Shown here: one piece after another, positions 55,084 through 64,000 of the stretch | Numbering within the stretch: the first letter of the stretch is position 1 | Layout of the letters: the number at the start of each line of letters is the position of its first letter | Source: Spirochaetales bacterium | GTDB lineage: Bacteria > Spirochaetota > Spirochaetia > JABEVK01 | Length of the DNA stretch: 64,000 nucleotides | Assembly: GCA_947478845.1 (NCBI GenBank) | Contig: CANJXC010000003.1 | Location: forward strand, 113,659-177,658 | Reading direction: 5' to 3' | The notes under the pieces: generated by a model | Seen by the model: the letters and a program-made list of their open reading frames with translations, nothing else | What the model was told of the DNA's origin: nothing | Databases searched by the model: none | Translations under genes and position numbers: made by a program

Positions 55084-57003
55084 ATGAAACGAGTCGCTAT
55101 CCTAGGTGCCGGTTATGGCGGTGTCGAGGCCGCCAAACAGCTGTCCAAAATGTTCAAGAAGCCCTCGGAAGTCGAAATCACCCTCTACGACCGAAATCCT
55201 TTTCATACTCTCATGACGGAGTTGCACGAAGTGGCCGGTGGTCGTTGCCAACCAGAGAGTGTGCAGGTAACCCTCGAGAAGATTTTCGGCGGTACCAAAG
55301 TGGGCGTCGTCATCGACACCATCAAAGACATCAGTTTTGCGACGAACACCCTCAAAGGTGAAGAAGCGACCTACCAGTACGACTACTTGGTGTTGGGCCC
55401 TGGAGCAGAGCCCGAGTACTTCGGCATCAAGGGCGCCAAGGAACATTCGCTGGCGCTCTGGAGCTTCAACGACGCTCTTCGCTTGCGCCGGCACATCGAA
55501 GACCAATTCCTCAAAGCCAGCCGCGAACCCAATACCCTCAGACGACGCAAGATTCTGACGTTGACTGTGGCTGGTGCGGGCTTTACCGGCATAGAAATGT
55601 TAGGTGAGCTTCTGGAATGGAAAAAACCGCTCTGCCATCGTTACGGCATCGACGAGAACGATGTTTCGGTGGTCCTGGTTGAGGCCATGACCGAGATCCT
55701 GCCACTTTTGCCCAAGAAACTGCGCACCGACTCTCTGCGTTTCCTAGCCCGTAAGGGCGCTGTCATGTATCTAAACACCCCGATCACCGAAGTACGTGCT
55801 GATGGCATAACCGTGAAAAGTGGGGCCACCATCGACACCGAAACTCTGATCTGGACCTGTGGTGTCCGGGGGCCCGAGTTTGCGAGCAAACTCGATTTCA
55901 CCGGTGGAAAAGACAGCGGCAAACCTGCCGCCACCGAGGAAGAAACCAACCTCAAGTACAACATCGTCAAGAAGGCCCGCCTGCGCTCCAACGAGTTCAT
56001 GCAATCGGTTGAGTTCGACAACGTGTACCTCGTAGGAGACGTCCTGTGGTTCAGTGAACGCAGCCGCGTGTTGCCGCAGGTCGTGGAAACCGCCTTGCAG
56101 ACCGCAGGCTATGCCGCCCACAACATTCACGCCGAGATCCATGGAAAGACCAAGAAGGCCTTCCGGTCGAACTACCACGGTTATATGGTGTCGATTGGTA
56201 GCAAGTTCGCCGTGGCGCACGTGTTGGGAATGGAGCTCACGGGCTTCGTGGCGATGGCCATGAAACACCTGGTCAACTTGCACTACCTCTGGGGAGTTGT
56301 AGGGGTGAATGGTTGCTGGGAATACCTTCAACACCACTTTTTCACCGTTAAAGACGGCCGCAGTCAACTGGGCAATCAACTGGCGGCCAAAAGTCCCAGC
56401 TACTGGATGCTTCCCGTCCGGTTGGCCTTGGGCCTCATGTGGCTCGGCGAATCGGTGGCCAAGGTGTTGGAAGGCTGGCTCGATGCCTCGAGGGGGACCT
56501 CAAGCAGTTGGATGTTCAGCCCGGGAGTGGTCCAACCTGGTGTTGACCCCGATACCGTGGGTGCCGCCACCGAGGCGGCCAAAGCCGTGAAAGTTCACGA
56601 TTTTTTAGGCTTCATGGCCCAGCCAATTCTCCCCCATGACTTTTTTTTGGTGCAGTGGATGCAAGGGTTCATGGACTCCGTGGTCAGCCAAGTTCCCTTT
56701 ATGCTCCTCCAGGTACCGGTAGTGGCCGTGGAAGGTTTGATGGGGCTGGCACTTCTGGGCGGAACTTTTACTTGGCTCGCAGCCGTCGCTTCCCTTGCCC
56801 TATCGCTGAACTTCGTTGTTTCCGGAACTTTGACTTGGAACTCGGCCTGGATGCTTTTCGCTTCTGTTAGCCTCATGGGTGGAGCCGGCAGGGTGCTGGG
56901 CCTCGACGCGTGGATCATGCCCTGGCTGCAACGCTGGTGGAGCCGCACCCAGCTTGCGAAGAAGACCTACTGGTACCTCGGCGACGCGCGAAAGAGAAAG
57001 TGA
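55084..57003 (+). CDS. NADH dehydrogenase type II fused to a DoxX-like membrane domain
   Basis: 639 residues from ATG 55084 (SD GAGGAGA); the ORF opens 10 codons earlier. Residues 1-420 are an NDH-2-type flavoprotein: RVAILGAGYGGVEAAKQLSK (FAD), YDYLVLGPGAEPEYFGI, VAGAGFTGIEMLGELLE (NADH) and YLVGDVLWF near the FAD-contacting end. From about 450 on there are several hydrophobic helices (LALGLMWLGESVAKVLEGWL, MGLALLGGTFTWLAAVASLA, FVVSGTLTW) like DoxX/TQO small subunits. It probably passes electrons from NADH to quinone at the inner membrane. It ends 4 nt before a polyprenyl diphosphate synthase gene, which may make the quinone tail. Confidence 0.85.
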   Translation: MKRVAILGAGYGGVEAAKQLSKMFKKPSEVEITLYDRNPFHTLMTELHEVAGGRCQPESVQVTLEKIFGGTKVGVVIDTIKDISFATNTLKGEEATYQYDYLVLGPGAEPEYFGIKGAKEHSLALWSFNDALRLRRHIEDQFLKASREPNTLRRRKILTLTVAGAGFTGIEMLGELLEWKKPLCHRYGIDENDVSVVLVEAMTEILPLLPKKLRTDSLRFLARKGAVMYLNTPITEVRADGITVKSGATIDTETLIWTCGVRGPEFASKLDFTGGKDSGKPAATEEETNLKYNIVKKARLRSNEFMQSVEFDNVYLVGDVLWFSERSRVLPQVVETALQTAGYAAHNIHAEIHGKTKKAFRSNYHGYMVSIGSKFAVAHVLGMELTGFVAMAMKHLVNLHYLWGVVGVNGCWEYLQHHFFTVKDGRSQLGNQLAAKSPSYWMLPVRLALGLMWLGESVAKVLEGWLDASRGTSSSWMFSPGVVQPGVDPDTVGAATEAAKAVKVHDFLGFMAQPILPHDFFLVQWMQGFMDSVVSQVPFMLLQVPVVAVEGLMGLALLGGTFTWLAAVASLALSLNFVVSGTLTWNSAWMLFASVSLMGGAGRVLGLDAWIMPWLQRWWSRTQLAKKTYWYLGDARKRK

Positions 57004-57007
57004 AGCG

Positions 57008-57976
57008 TTGAAGTCGTTTTGGTCCGAGTTTCCGCGGGTTGAGGAACGTCTGGGCCGCTTGCGGCAAAGGGTCCAGAAACAGGCTGGCACGTTACCAAGC
57101 GAATTGCGCGACGAGATCCAGCCGTATTTAGTGAGAGAGGGAAAACTGTTGCGTGCCGGGGTGTTGTTTCTGGCCGCAGGCGAAGCCCCCAGCGGTTGCG
57201 ACACGGCCCTCGAAAGTGCCGCGGCCACTGTGGAACTGCTGCATTTGGCCACCCTGATCCACGATGATGTGGTCGACCAGGCGGCGTTGCGACGCGGCGA
57301 GCCAGCCCTCCACCGCCAGTTTGGGCCCTCCAAAGCCGTACTTTATGGCGACTGGATGTTTGCCCAGTGCTTCCGCATGATTTCTTCCGATGTTAGTTCT
57401 GCCAGTGCGCGCTCGTTGGCCGATTTGGTGTCTGTAATGGCCGCTTCTGAGATTCTGCAGTGGAACGACCGCTTTCGGCTCCCGGTGAGCCCCCGCCGAA
57501 TCCTGAGAAAGACAATGGGGAAAACGGCGCTTCTGTTCTCCCTGGCCATGTACACCGGAGCCCACGAGGCCGGAAAACCTGACTCCGAGGCGCGGGCTCT
57601 GCGCCGGGCAGGTTATTCCCTAGGCATGGCCTTCCAGCTTCAAGACGACCTTCTCGACTGGACAGGCCAAGAGTCTGAGTTGGGAAAGCCCATTCTCGAA
57701 GACCTCAGCGCGGGGGTTTACACCTGGCCGGTTACCCTTGCGTGGAAAGACAACCCAGAAACAACCCGAAAGGAGTTGCTGGACGTGAGGGATGGTCGTC
57801 TGACTGCCGCCGATTTGCGCGACCGCTGGAATCCCTTGGGCTATTGGGAACGCACGGAAACCCTGGTTCAGAGCTACCTGAACCGGGCAAGGCTCGACCT
57901 CAGCTGCGCCTGCAACATCCACGAGCAGGCCGATTGGGAAAGGCTGATCAGAGGCCTTTCAAAACGCTCTCGATAA
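57008..57976 (+). CDS. Polyprenyl diphosphate synthase
   Basis: About 322 residues from a TTG at 57008 behind AAAGAGAAAG; an upstream ATG would lie deep inside the preceding gene. The first Asp-rich motif is LIHDDVVDQAALRRGEPALH and the second QLQDDLLDWTGQ. RPGLL-like LLRAGVLFLAAGEA and GKTALLFSLAMYTGA are also recognisable. It condenses isopentenyl diphosphate onto allylic primers, giving a quinone side chain or undecaprenyl-type precursor; chain length cannot be told. Its 3' end overlaps the oppositely transcribed HAD gene by 29 nt. Confidence 0.9.
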   Translation: MKSFWSEFPRVEERLGRLRQRVQKQAGTLPSELRDEIQPYLVREGKLLRAGVLFLAAGEAPSGCDTALESAAATVELLHLATLIHDDVVDQAALRRGEPALHRQFGPSKAVLYGDWMFAQCFRMISSDVSSASARSLADLVSVMAASEILQWNDRFRLPVSPRRILRKTMGKTALLFSLAMYTGAHEAGKPDSEARALRRAGYSLGMAFQLQDDLLDWTGQESELGKPILEDLSAGVYTWPVTLAWKDNPETTRKELLDVRDGRLTAADLRDRWNPLGYWERTETLVQSYLNRARLDLSCACNIHEQADWERLIRGLSKRSR

Positions 57977-58760
57977 CCTCTGCCACCCCATCGTGGTCGT
58001 GATCGGCAACTGTCACCGACTTTGCGACCGCTTTCACCTCCGCAATGGCGTTGGCCATGGCCACGCTGTGGCCCGCATAGCGAAGCATTCCAAGGTCGTT
58101 GGCCGCATCCCCGATAGCGAGAATATCGGCGGCAGGAATACCCAGCGACGTGGCGACCCATTTGAGGGCCTCCCCCTTATCGGCCTGCGGGGGCAGGATT
58201 TCGAGGAAGATGGGTTTGGAGATAAACGCGTTGACCCTACCGGCAAAGCGAGTCCGCACCTGAGCCAAAACGACGGGCAGGCGAGCGGAATCACCTGGAA
58301 CGACCAGTTTGGAGGGCAGGAAGTCCAACGAGGTTTCCATGTCTGTCACGAGGGTCCAACCCGTGAAACCACCAAGCCCGACATCAATTTCGGTGACCGG
58401 GTTTTCCTTGGTCACCAAAATGTGGGTTTCGGTGTACACCTGCACCGGTAGGTCGGCTTCCCGGAAAAAAGCGAGCAGCTCATGAAAAAGCTTTCGATTC
58501 AGACGGTGCGAAACAAGGGTTTGCTGCGGTTGAGTAGTGGCAATGGTTGAGCCGTTATCGGAAATCAGGTGTCCCGGGCGGTCGAAAAGGTTGAGCCACT
58601 GGGCAAACCTGGCCATCGCCTGCGGGGTACGACCGGAGGCCAGCACCACCGGTATTCCCCTGCGGCGTGCCTCGGCGATGGCCTGCTGGTTGCGTGGCGA
58701 GATCTCAAGATGGGAGGTCAGAAGGGTGTCGTCGAGGTCAAGGGCAATCAGTTGAATCAT
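57948..58760 (-). CDS. Cof-type HAD-IIB phosphatase
   Basis: 270 residues from ATG 58760. HAD motif I is LIALDLDDTLLTSHLEIS with the two catalytic Asp, motif II VLASGRTPQAM, and motif III/IV is the C-terminal KWVATSLGIPAADILAIGD followed by AANDLGMLRYAG. The cap (about 80-190) is of the C2B type. Family members remove phosphate from sugar phosphates, PLP or FMN; the substrate is unknown. It is convergent with the polyprenyl synthase gene and divergent from ung (27-nt gap). Confidence 0.92.
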   Translation of the reverse strand: MIQLIALDLDDTLLTSHLEISPRNQQAIAEARRRGIPVVLASGRTPQAMARFAQWLNLFDRPGHLISDNGSTIATTQPQQTLVSHRLNRKLFHELLAFFREADLPVQVYTETHILVTKENPVTEIDVGLGGFTGWTLVTDMETSLDFLPSKLVVPGDSARLPVVLAQVRTRFAGRVNAFISKPIFLEILPPQADKGEALKWVATSLGIPAADILAIGDAANDLGMLRYAGHSVAMANAIAEVKAVAKSVTVADHDHDGVAEVIESVLKGL

Positions 58761-58787
58761 GGCGACATCGTAGCATAGGCTCATGTT

Positions 58788-59450
58788 ATGGATGTGCGCA
58801 TCGAAGCCTCGTGGAAGAGCCTGCTCGCCGACGTGTTTGAACAAGAATGGTTCGAGCGTCTCACCGAGTACGTGAGGCAGGAATATGCAAAGTCAGTGGT
58901 GTTTCCCCCAGGTAAGGACCTCTTCCGGGCCTTCGACCTGTGCCCGGTGAGCACCACCCGTGTGGTAATTGTGGGGCAGGACCCTTACCACGGGGCCGGA
59001 CAAGCCAATGGCCTTTGTTTTTCGGTGCGCCCAGGGGTTGATTTACCGCCTTCGCTGGTGAATCTTTTCCAGGAACTTGAAGCAGACCTCGGCAGGCGGG
59101 CCCACACCGATCGTACCCTTGAATCGTGGGCAAGGCAGGGAGTGTTGCTGCTAAACTCGACCTTGACGGTGCGTTCCGGGGCTCCGACTAGCCACAGCGG
59201 GCAAGGCTGGGAAACCTTTACCGACGAGGTGCTGCGGCGGGTAGCCGAGCTCCCGGGCAAAGTGGTCTTCATCTTGTGGGGCAGCTACGCCCAGCGCAAG
59301 GGGGCTTTCCTCGAGGGCACACGCCACCTGGTGATAGCGAGTCCGCACCCGTCCCCCCTATCTGCCTATAGGGGATTCTTTGGTTCCCGTCCTTTCAGCC
59401 GCACCAACGCCGCCCTGCTGTCTTGGGGCCTTACCGAAATTGACTGGTAG
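58788..59450 (+). CDS. ung: Uracil-DNA glycosylase, family 1
   Basis: 220 residues. The water-activating loop is VVIVGQDPYHGAGQANGLCF, followed by PPSLVNLFQELEADL (the 4-Pro loop), LLLNSTLTV (uracil-binding Asn), and the leucine-intercalation loop SPHPSPLSAYRGFFGS. It excises uracil from DNA to start base-excision repair. It lies 27 nt from the divergent HAD gene, so the two could share a promoter interval. Confidence 0.97.
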   Translation: MDVRIEASWKSLLADVFEQEWFERLTEYVRQEYAKSVVFPPGKDLFRAFDLCPVSTTRVVIVGQDPYHGAGQANGLCFSVRPGVDLPPSLVNLFQELEADLGRRAHTDRTLESWARQGVLLLNSTLTVRSGAPTSHSGQGWETFTDEVLRRVAELPGKVVFILWGSYAQRKGAFLEGTRHLVIASPHPSPLSAYRGFFGSRPFSRTNAALLSWGLTEIDW

Positions 59451-59475
59451 TGCGCGCGGGGATATCTTGTTCCCT

Positions 59476-59847
59476 ATGAGCTCCTACAGAAGTTTTTCCG
59501 AAATCGAAATTGATTACCTCCTTGCCGAAGGCGAAGTGCCGGCCAGCATCCGCTCCGCCGGCGAAAAGGTAGCTGTGATCTTTACCCAGGATTGGTGCAG
59601 CGACTGGGTGATGATGGACCAGTTTCTTCCCGCGTTTTCTGAGCAGGTGATCATCTACGTGCTCACCTACAACAAACATCCGCGTTTCCAAGAAATCATG
59701 ACGTTTAAGGAAGAGACGTTTGCTAACTTCGAGGTTCCCTACATACGCTATTTTTTCAAAGGAAACTTGATCACGACCACCAACAAGCTGCCCAAGAATA
59801 CCTTTGCTGCCCTGCTCACCAAAGAAAAGCCTTTCAAAGCAGGCTAG
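59476..59847 (+). CDS. Thioredoxin-like protein with a single cysteine
   Basis: 123 residues from ATG 59476. VAVIFTQDWCSDWVMMDQFL matches the thioredoxin active-site strand and helix, but CxxC is replaced by CSDW, leaving one Cys. VPYIRYFFKGNLITTTNKLP corresponds to the cis-Pro and following strands. With one Cys it might act by monothiol chemistry or just as a binding fold. I see no signal peptide, so it is presumably cytoplasmic. Its stop overlaps the convergent methyltransferase gene by 4 nt. Confidence 0.65.
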   Translation: MSSYRSFSEIEIDYLLAEGEVPASIRSAGEKVAVIFTQDWCSDWVMMDQFLPAFSEQVIIYVLTYNKHPRFQEIMTFKEETFANFEVPYIRYFFKGNLITTTNKLPKNTFAALLTKEKPFKAG

Positions 59848-60764
59848 CCGCGCACCAACAACCACGTCAATTCGTGCTTATTGTGGGGCAAGTGGAGCAA
59901 TCGGCTCCCTTCGACTCCGGCAAACTTGGCCAAAGTGGGCCAATCGCAATCTTTTCCCTGCATCTTCACGGTGACAACGAAGTTTTTGACCTTGCTCTGC
60001 GTTAACCAAGGTTGAAGCCAGTCCCAGAGTTTGGAAGGGTAGCAAATCACGTCGCTCAGAAGCCAAGTTACTTCAGGGAACTCGGTAGGCTGGAGTGCAA
60101 AGGCGTTTCCCGTCCGAAAGAAAAGGTTCGCCACCCCGTCCATACGCGGATCCAGCGGTGAACGGTCCACACTATGCACATGGGCCCCGGTGCGGGACAA
60201 AACCCAGCTCCAACCTCCCGGGCTGCTTCCGGCGTCGAGGCACACGTCCTTTTCGCTGGGCCATCGTCCCAAAACAGTCAGAGCTTCTTGGAGCTTGAGA
60301 TAGGCCGAACTCGGGGGTTCGGTTTTGTTTTCCTCAAGCGGAGGAACGCCGCCTGGAAAGGGGCTTGAGGTGACTGCAGAGGCCCAAACGGTAGACTCAT
60401 CCACCAAAGTCCAAGCTCCCATAGGGCCCTTGGGAAGTTCGATGGGGAAGGGTTTCTTTCGTTCAGGCAACCTCGGGAGTTTCGCTTGAATGAGCGCACC
60501 TTTGCGGAAGTTGCCCGAAAACACCGGAGACCAAAGGGCACCAAGGCTGCGCAACTGGGCGGCGGCATCCGACAAAGAGTTGAACCGTATTTCCCAGGGT
60601 TGTGTCCACAGGTTCTGGTGCCAACAGGTGGGAATTTCCCGACCTGCGACAAAATGCAACGCCCCCGAGGAAGTGACCTCGCGGCCACTGCGTTTCAGCT
60701 CCGTGAGAAGGTGGTGCTCGTAGTGATCGGGGGCGTGGTAAACCAACCCCTCGAGCCGAGTCAC
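59844..60764 (-). CDS. SAM-dependent methyltransferase, RlmM/FtsJ-like
   Basis: 306 residues. The first part (about 1-130) has a RlmM-like accessory region. The catalytic part has [20 protein letters not shown] (SAM loop with Asp and PGGW), [27 protein letters not shown] and [11 protein letters not shown], in which Lys-Asp-Lys-like residues fit 2'-O-ribose methyltransferases. 23S rRNA C2498 methylation (RlmM) is the closest known function, but the match is by motif only. Its start codon overlaps the msrB stop by 4 nt. Confidence 0.78.
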   Translation of the reverse strand: MTRLEGLVYHAPDHYEHHLLTELKRSGREVTSSGALHFVAGREIPTCWHQNLWTQPWEIRFNSLSDAAAQLRSLGALWSPVFSGNFRKGALIQAKLPRLPERKKPFPIELPKGPMGAWTLVDESTVWASAVTSSPFPGGVPPLEENKTEPPSSAYLKLQEALTVLGRWPSEKDVCLDAGSSPGGWSWVLSRTGAHVHSVDRSPLDPRMDGVANLFFRTGNAFALQPTEFPEVTWLLSDVICYPSKLWDWLQPWLTQSKVKNFVVTVKMQGKDCDWPTLAKFAGVEGSRLLHLPHNKHELTWLLVRG

Positions 60765-61186
60765 TTCCCTTGGTTTCCAAAAAGGGCCTTAAACTCCCCA
60801 AAACCCTCGGTCTCGAGCTTTTCGACGGGAATGAATCGCAACGCTGCCGAGTTGATGCAGTAGCGCAACCCCCCGGGGCCGGGGCCGTCCTCAAACACAT
60901 GGCCGAGGTGAGATTTCGCCGACCGGACTTCCCGCCTTACCATTCCGTGGCTTCGGTCGAGCTTCTCGAACACGAACTTTGGGTTGACGGGCCGGGTGAA
61001 GCTCGGCCAACCGCTCCCGGACTCAAACTTGTCGAGCGAACTGAAAAGTGGCTCGCCTGTCACCACATCGACATAGAGGCCGGGTTCATGGTTGTCCCAA
61101 TAGGCGTTTTGGAAGGGTGGTTCGGTCCCACATTCCTGAGTCACGTGGTATTGCAAGGCGTCGAGTTTGTTGATGGGGTCGTTCAT
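60761..61186 (-). CDS. msrB: Peptide-methionine (R)-S-oxide reductase
   Basis: 141 residues from ATG 61186; the longer frame upstream of it overlaps the lipoprotein gene on the other strand. Landmarks are [41 protein letters not shown] and the catalytic Cys in [15 protein letters not shown]. It reduces the R form of methionine sulfoxide in proteins. The two CxxC zinc pairs of many MsrBs are absent, so this is the zinc-free type; an upstream Cys (TQEC) might serve as resolving residue. Confidence 0.95.
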   Translation of the reverse strand: MNDPINKLDALQYHVTQECGTEPPFQNAYWDNHEPGLYVDVVTGEPLFSSLDKFESGSGWPSFTRPVNPKFVFEKLDRSHGMVRREVRSAKSHLGHVFEDGPGPGGLRYCINSAALRFIPVEKLETEGFGEFKALFGNQGK

Positions 61187-61244
61187 GATCTCAAAGATTG
61201 CAATTTCTGATGAGTTTGACAACAATGTTCTGCAGGGAGAAACC

Positions 61245-62735
61245 ATGCAGAAACTTGTTTGGGTCGCTTTTGCAGGACTTTGTGTGTTGGTTTCTTGCAG
61301 TCCTGACACTTTAGGCACGTTGGTTCCCCCCAACGCCATTGCCGTGGCTTACGTGGAGAGTCCGGCCAACGTCCTCGTCGATGGAGCCTCTCTTGCCAAA
61401 GATCTTGGCCAGAAAAACCCCTCACTTCCCGAAGGGTTTCCTTGGGACGCACTTGATTTGACACGACCCTGGGCCGCTTCGGTGCTGCCTGTCGGGAGCG
61501 AAGAAGGCTCCGAACTGTCTGCCTTCCAGGTTTACTTGGCGCTGGTTAACCCTGCGAAGAACTTTTCCCGGATTCGTGATTTCTTTGCCACGCAAGGGGA
61601 CTTCACGGCAACACTGGTAGAGAATTACTTCATACTCTCGACTAAGGGGGCACCTGCCGCACAGTTGTACCCTGCAGGGAAATCGTTTGACCTGAACCGG
61701 GCCAAATTGTCTGAACCCCGTGGTGTTGCCGTTTATATCGCGATAAGTTCAGTAAACCCCTCAGTGTTGTCTGAGGTTCCCAAGGAAGCTCTCGATTATT
61801 TTCCGGCTCTGCAGAAAGAGTTGGAGGGAGTGAGGCTTGGGTTGTACCTCACTTCCTTGGGGCAGGTTCCCGGCGCAAGGCTCACCATGCAGACCGACTT
61901 CAAAAAAGGCTCACAAGACCTGTCGTCGCTCAAAGCCCTTGCTGGCGGCTCAAAGCTGGAAGAGTGGTCGACTTTGCTCGACGAAAGAGCCTTGATTGGC
62001 CTGGGGGCAACCCTGCCACCGCCTTCGCAGGACGAAGAGGCAATTTGGGCTCAACTACCCGACCCTCTTCTGTCGCGGCAACTGAAGAACCTCAGGAGCT
62101 TGCTAGGCCCCCGGCTAGTGTTCAACCTGACCGGTGGGATGGAAGCCTCGGCCAAGGAACCCAAGTTTTCCGGCGTTTTGGAAGCCAAAGACCCGCAAGC
62201 TGTCCGTCAGGCCATCAAGAGCCTGATCGCTTCGGGAGCGCTTCAAAAGAACTTCCTGCAGTTCGCCATGGACGCCGACACCCCGTTGGTGTATCAGGAT
62301 CAACCCGGTGGCCCCCTGGGACTACGTTCGCGTCTGACCCTCGGACCCTTCCGAGTCAACTTTGCTTGGGCCGCGGACCGCGTTATTTTTGCCTCGGGGA
62401 CAGACCTCAAAGAGCTCGACTCCCTGGCAACGAACCCCAAGGCGGCTCACCCTTGGCAGGGAGCAGTTCCGCCCGGCGCCAACTTGCTCGTCAGTGCCAG
62501 CCCAGGGGCTTGGGGCGAGGCCTTAAAATCGGACGCCTTCGGAAAGCCTGATGCGTCGCTGACCCCGATCTTTGGCTCGTTCAAAATAGAGAGTGACGGC
62601 AATCCGCGTTTTCAGCTGTGGTGGGGTGCCCAGGGCCTCAAGTCCGTGTGGGACTCAGTGGTAAAATTCCTTCCGGAATTGCTGAAGGATGCAGAGGGCT
62701 TAAACCGACCCGAGCTGCCGTCAACGCAGTCCTGA
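61245..62735 (+). CDS. Putative lipoprotein of unknown function
   Basis: 496 residues from ATG 61245, behind CAGGGAGAAACC. The signal peptide [16 protein letters not shown] has a lipobox-like LVSC, so the mature protein probably starts at Cys17. The rest has repeated motifs such as [33 protein letters not shown] and [15 protein letters not shown], suggesting two related halves as in proteins of the DUF3352 kind, but I do not recognise the family. The C-terminal 98 bases overlap the convergent ttcA gene. Confidence 0.75.
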   Translation: MQKLVWVAFAGLCVLVSCSPDTLGTLVPPNAIAVAYVESPANVLVDGASLAKDLGQKNPSLPEGFPWDALDLTRPWAASVLPVGSEEGSELSAFQVYLALVNPAKNFSRIRDFFATQGDFTATLVENYFILSTKGAPAAQLYPAGKSFDLNRAKLSEPRGVAVYIAISSVNPSVLSEVPKEALDYFPALQKELEGVRLGLYLTSLGQVPGARLTMQTDFKKGSQDLSSLKALAGGSKLEEWSTLLDERALIGLGATLPPPSQDEEAIWAQLPDPLLSRQLKNLRSLLGPRLVFNLTGGMEASAKEPKFSGVLEAKDPQAVRQAIKSLIASGALQKNFLQFAMDADTPLVYQDQPGGPLGLRSRLTLGPFRVNFAWAADRVIFASGTDLKELDSLATNPKAAHPWQGAVPPGANLLVSASPGAWGEALKSDAFGKPDASLTPIFGSFKIESDGNPRFQLWWGAQGLKSVWDSVVKFLPELLKDAEGLNRPELPSTQS

Positions 62736-63585
62736 GTCCGGCAACGCCGCAGTCCTCGTCAAACGCTGTATCTCCATCAGCGAAGGGAGTGTCCTGGGTC
62801 TTCAGGGCGCGGAAGTCGTAGTGGCGAGTATCGGCCAAGTGAGAGGGCACCACATTCTGAAGGGCCTTGAGCATCGATTCCCGGCTGCCTGGAAACTTCT
62901 GGTCCCATTCTTCGAGCATGGTTTTGATCACTTTTCGCTGCAAGTTGGGCTGGCTGCCGCAAAGGTCGCAGGGGATGATGGGAAACTGCTTGATTTGGGC
63001 GTAACGTTCGAGATCTTTTTCCTTGCAGTAGGCCAGAGGGCGGATCACGATGTGCTTGCCGTCGTCGCTGACAAGCTTGGGAGGCATCGACTTGAGCTTT
63101 CCCCCGTAAAACATGTTGAGGAACAACGTTTCGAGCAGATCATCTCGGTGGTGCCCAAGGGCAATCTTGGTGCATCCCAACTCGTCGGCTGTGGAATACA
63201 AAATCCCCCGGCGCAATCGCGAACACAGGCTGCAGGTGGTTTCTCCCTCCGGAATCAAGCGTTTTACAATGCTGTAAGTGTCGCGTTCGACGATTTTGTA
63301 CGGTACACCGAGACTCTCGAAGTAGGCTGGAAGGATGTGGGCAGGAAAGCCGGGTTGTTTCTGGTCGAGGTTGACGGCCAGCAGTTCAAAGTTAATCGGA
63401 GCGTTGCGCTGCAGGCTCATCAGGACATCGAGCAGCCCGTAGCTGTCCTTTCCTCCCGAAACGCACACCATGATTTTGTCGCCTTCCTCGATCATGCCGA
63501 AATCGTGGATGGCATCGCCAACCCAATGGCGTAGCTTTTTGGCCAGTTTGTCGGCCTCATACTTTTCGCGTTGTTGCGGATGCAT
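62638..63585 (-). CDS. ttcA: tRNA 2-thiocytidine biosynthesis protein TtcA
   Basis: 315 residues from ATG 63585. TtcA thiolates C32 of some tRNAs. It has the PP-loop [18 protein letters not shown], the Fe-S Cys pair in [34 protein letters not shown], and the third Cys region [15 protein letters not shown]. The C-terminal tail (about 275-315) is longer than usual and lies mostly in the region overlapping the lipoprotein gene, so its last part may be a recent extension. It is divergent from gatC with 95 bases between. Confidence 0.93.
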   Translation of the reverse strand: MHPQQREKYEADKLAKKLRHWVGDAIHDFGMIEEGDKIMVCVSGGKDSYGLLDVLMSLQRNAPINFELLAVNLDQKQPGFPAHILPAYFESLGVPYKIVERDTYSIVKRLIPEGETTCSLCSRLRRGILYSTADELGCTKIALGHHRDDLLETLFLNMFYGGKLKSMPPKLVSDDGKHIVIRPLAYCKEKDLERYAQIKQFPIIPCDLCGSQPNLQRKVIKTMLEEWDQKFPGSRESMLKALQNVVPSHLADTRHYDFRALKTQDTPFADGDTAFDEDCGVAGLRTALTAARVGLSPLHPSAIPEGILPLSPTRT

Positions 63586-63680
63586 GAAAGCGTTATAGCA
63601 GAAGTGTATGGTGCGTCTCAAGTTCGAAAAAGACGAGGAAACTTGACACCCGTCGGGCTTTCCTGCGTAATTGTCGCATC

Positions 63681-63959
63681 ATGGACACCAAGGAACTCGA
63701 AACCACGGCCTTACTTGCCCAAATTGAGCTGGGAAAAGGTGATCTAGCGCGGCTCGGTGAGGCTGTTTCGCAGATGCTCGACAATTTTCGCAAGATGAAC
63801 GAGCTCGATACCGAAGGCTTGGAGGCAACCACCCATGCCTTGGTGACCGATAACCGTGTGCGTCCGGACTCCCCGGTGCCCAGTGATCTTGCAGACGCGC
63901 TGGTCGAGCGTTCGCCCGAGTTGGAAGACCGCTTCATCGTCATTCCCAACGTGCTCTAG
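63681..63959 (+). CDS. gatC: Asp/Glu-tRNA amidotransferase subunit C
   Basis: 92 residues: LETTALLAQIELGKGDLARL, SQMLDNFRKMNELDTEGLEA and NRVRPDSPVPSDLADALVER. This matches GatC, the small helical subunit that stabilises GatA in the complex making Gln-tRNA(Gln) and/or Asn-tRNA(Asn). GatC usually starts a gatCAB cluster. The next start codon lies 10 bases after its TAG stop. Confidence 0.93.
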   Translation: MDTKELETTALLAQIELGKGDLARLGEAVSQMLDNFRKMNELDTEGLEATTHALVTDNRVRPDSPVPSDLADALVERSPELEDRFIVIPNVL

Positions 63960-63969
63960 GAGCCTGTTC

Positions 63970-64000
63970 ATGGACCCAACCTTTGAAACCCGGTGGAGTC
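63970..64000 (+). CDS. Start of the next gene, probably gatA (partial)
   Basis: An ATG at 63970 follows AGGAG overlapping the gatC stop, a good ribosome site. Only ten codons are visible before the edge (MDPTFETRWS), too few for a motif. The GatA call rests on the usual gatC-gatA order. Confidence 0.5.
   Translation, partial: MDPTFETRWS

Overview
The window spans a bacterial replication origin and a large polysaccharide biosynthesis locus to its left. Two perfect DnaA boxes and an AT-rich stretch lie between divergent gyrB and dnaA (about 47.13-47.45 kb). A perfect parS sits 4.5 kb away, with parAB close by. Genes left of the origin mostly read on the minus strand and those right of it on the plus strand, as expected if replication leaves the gyrB/dnaA interval in both directions. 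The organism looks diderm: it has ABC-type and Wzx/Wzy-type surface polysaccharide genes. It appears to use GatCAB for amidated tRNAs. The dnaA-dnaN-recF-dciA order and a winged-helix regulator of the EPS-associated type would fit a spirochaete-like lineage, but that assignment is an inference of low confidence.

1-2.6 kb is a decayed margin. It holds the start of a NitT/TauT-type substrate-binding protein, a sulfotransferase gene broken by an in-frame amber codon, frameshifted remains of a family 2 glycosyltransferase, and a deleted IS3-type transposase. From 2.77 to 36.4 kb lies an almost gap-free minus-strand gene string, mostly joined by 4-nt overlaps. It is headed by the winged-helix regulator, in front of which a sigma70-like promoter overlaps a perfect 19-bp palindrome. 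It encodes nucleotide-sugar enzymes (ManC, Gmd, Rmd, a DegT-type aminotransferase, Ugd, RfbA, RfbB, RfbC), eleven soluble-type glycosyltransferase proteins, two tandem GT39-like membrane enzymes, a Wzx flippase, a Wzy/WaaL-like protein, a Wzz-like protein, and an ABC exporter (Wzm/Wzt) with an unusual membrane-anchored beta-domain protein encoded between its two subunits. The products fit assembly and export of one or more surface glycans containing mannose-, D-rhamnose- or perosamine-type and dTDP-derived sugars.

36.6-41.5 kb carries a housekeeping block on the minus strand: recR, ebfC, dnaX, SRP RNA, tRNAs for Ser (three) and Arg (anticodon GCG), parB and parA. dnaX contains a run of ten A followed at once by a stop codon; a -1 shift there opens a further domain, so two DnaX forms are predicted. 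An adenosine deaminase gene (+) and gyrA (-) converge on a shared terminator whose T-tract runs directly into parS.

47.45-57.98 kb reads on the plus strand: dnaA, dnaN, recF, dciA, tRNA-Pro, rpmH, rnpA, yidD, yidC, jag, an NDH-2/DoxX-like fusion and a polyprenyl diphosphate synthase. The last 6 kb mixes strands: a Cof-type phosphatase, ung, a thioredoxin-like protein, an RlmM-like methyltransferase, msrB, an unrecognised lipoprotein, ttcA, gatC and probably the first codons of gatA. No CRISPR array, prophage or intact insertion sequence was seen. All assignments come from reading the sequence; no database search was run.
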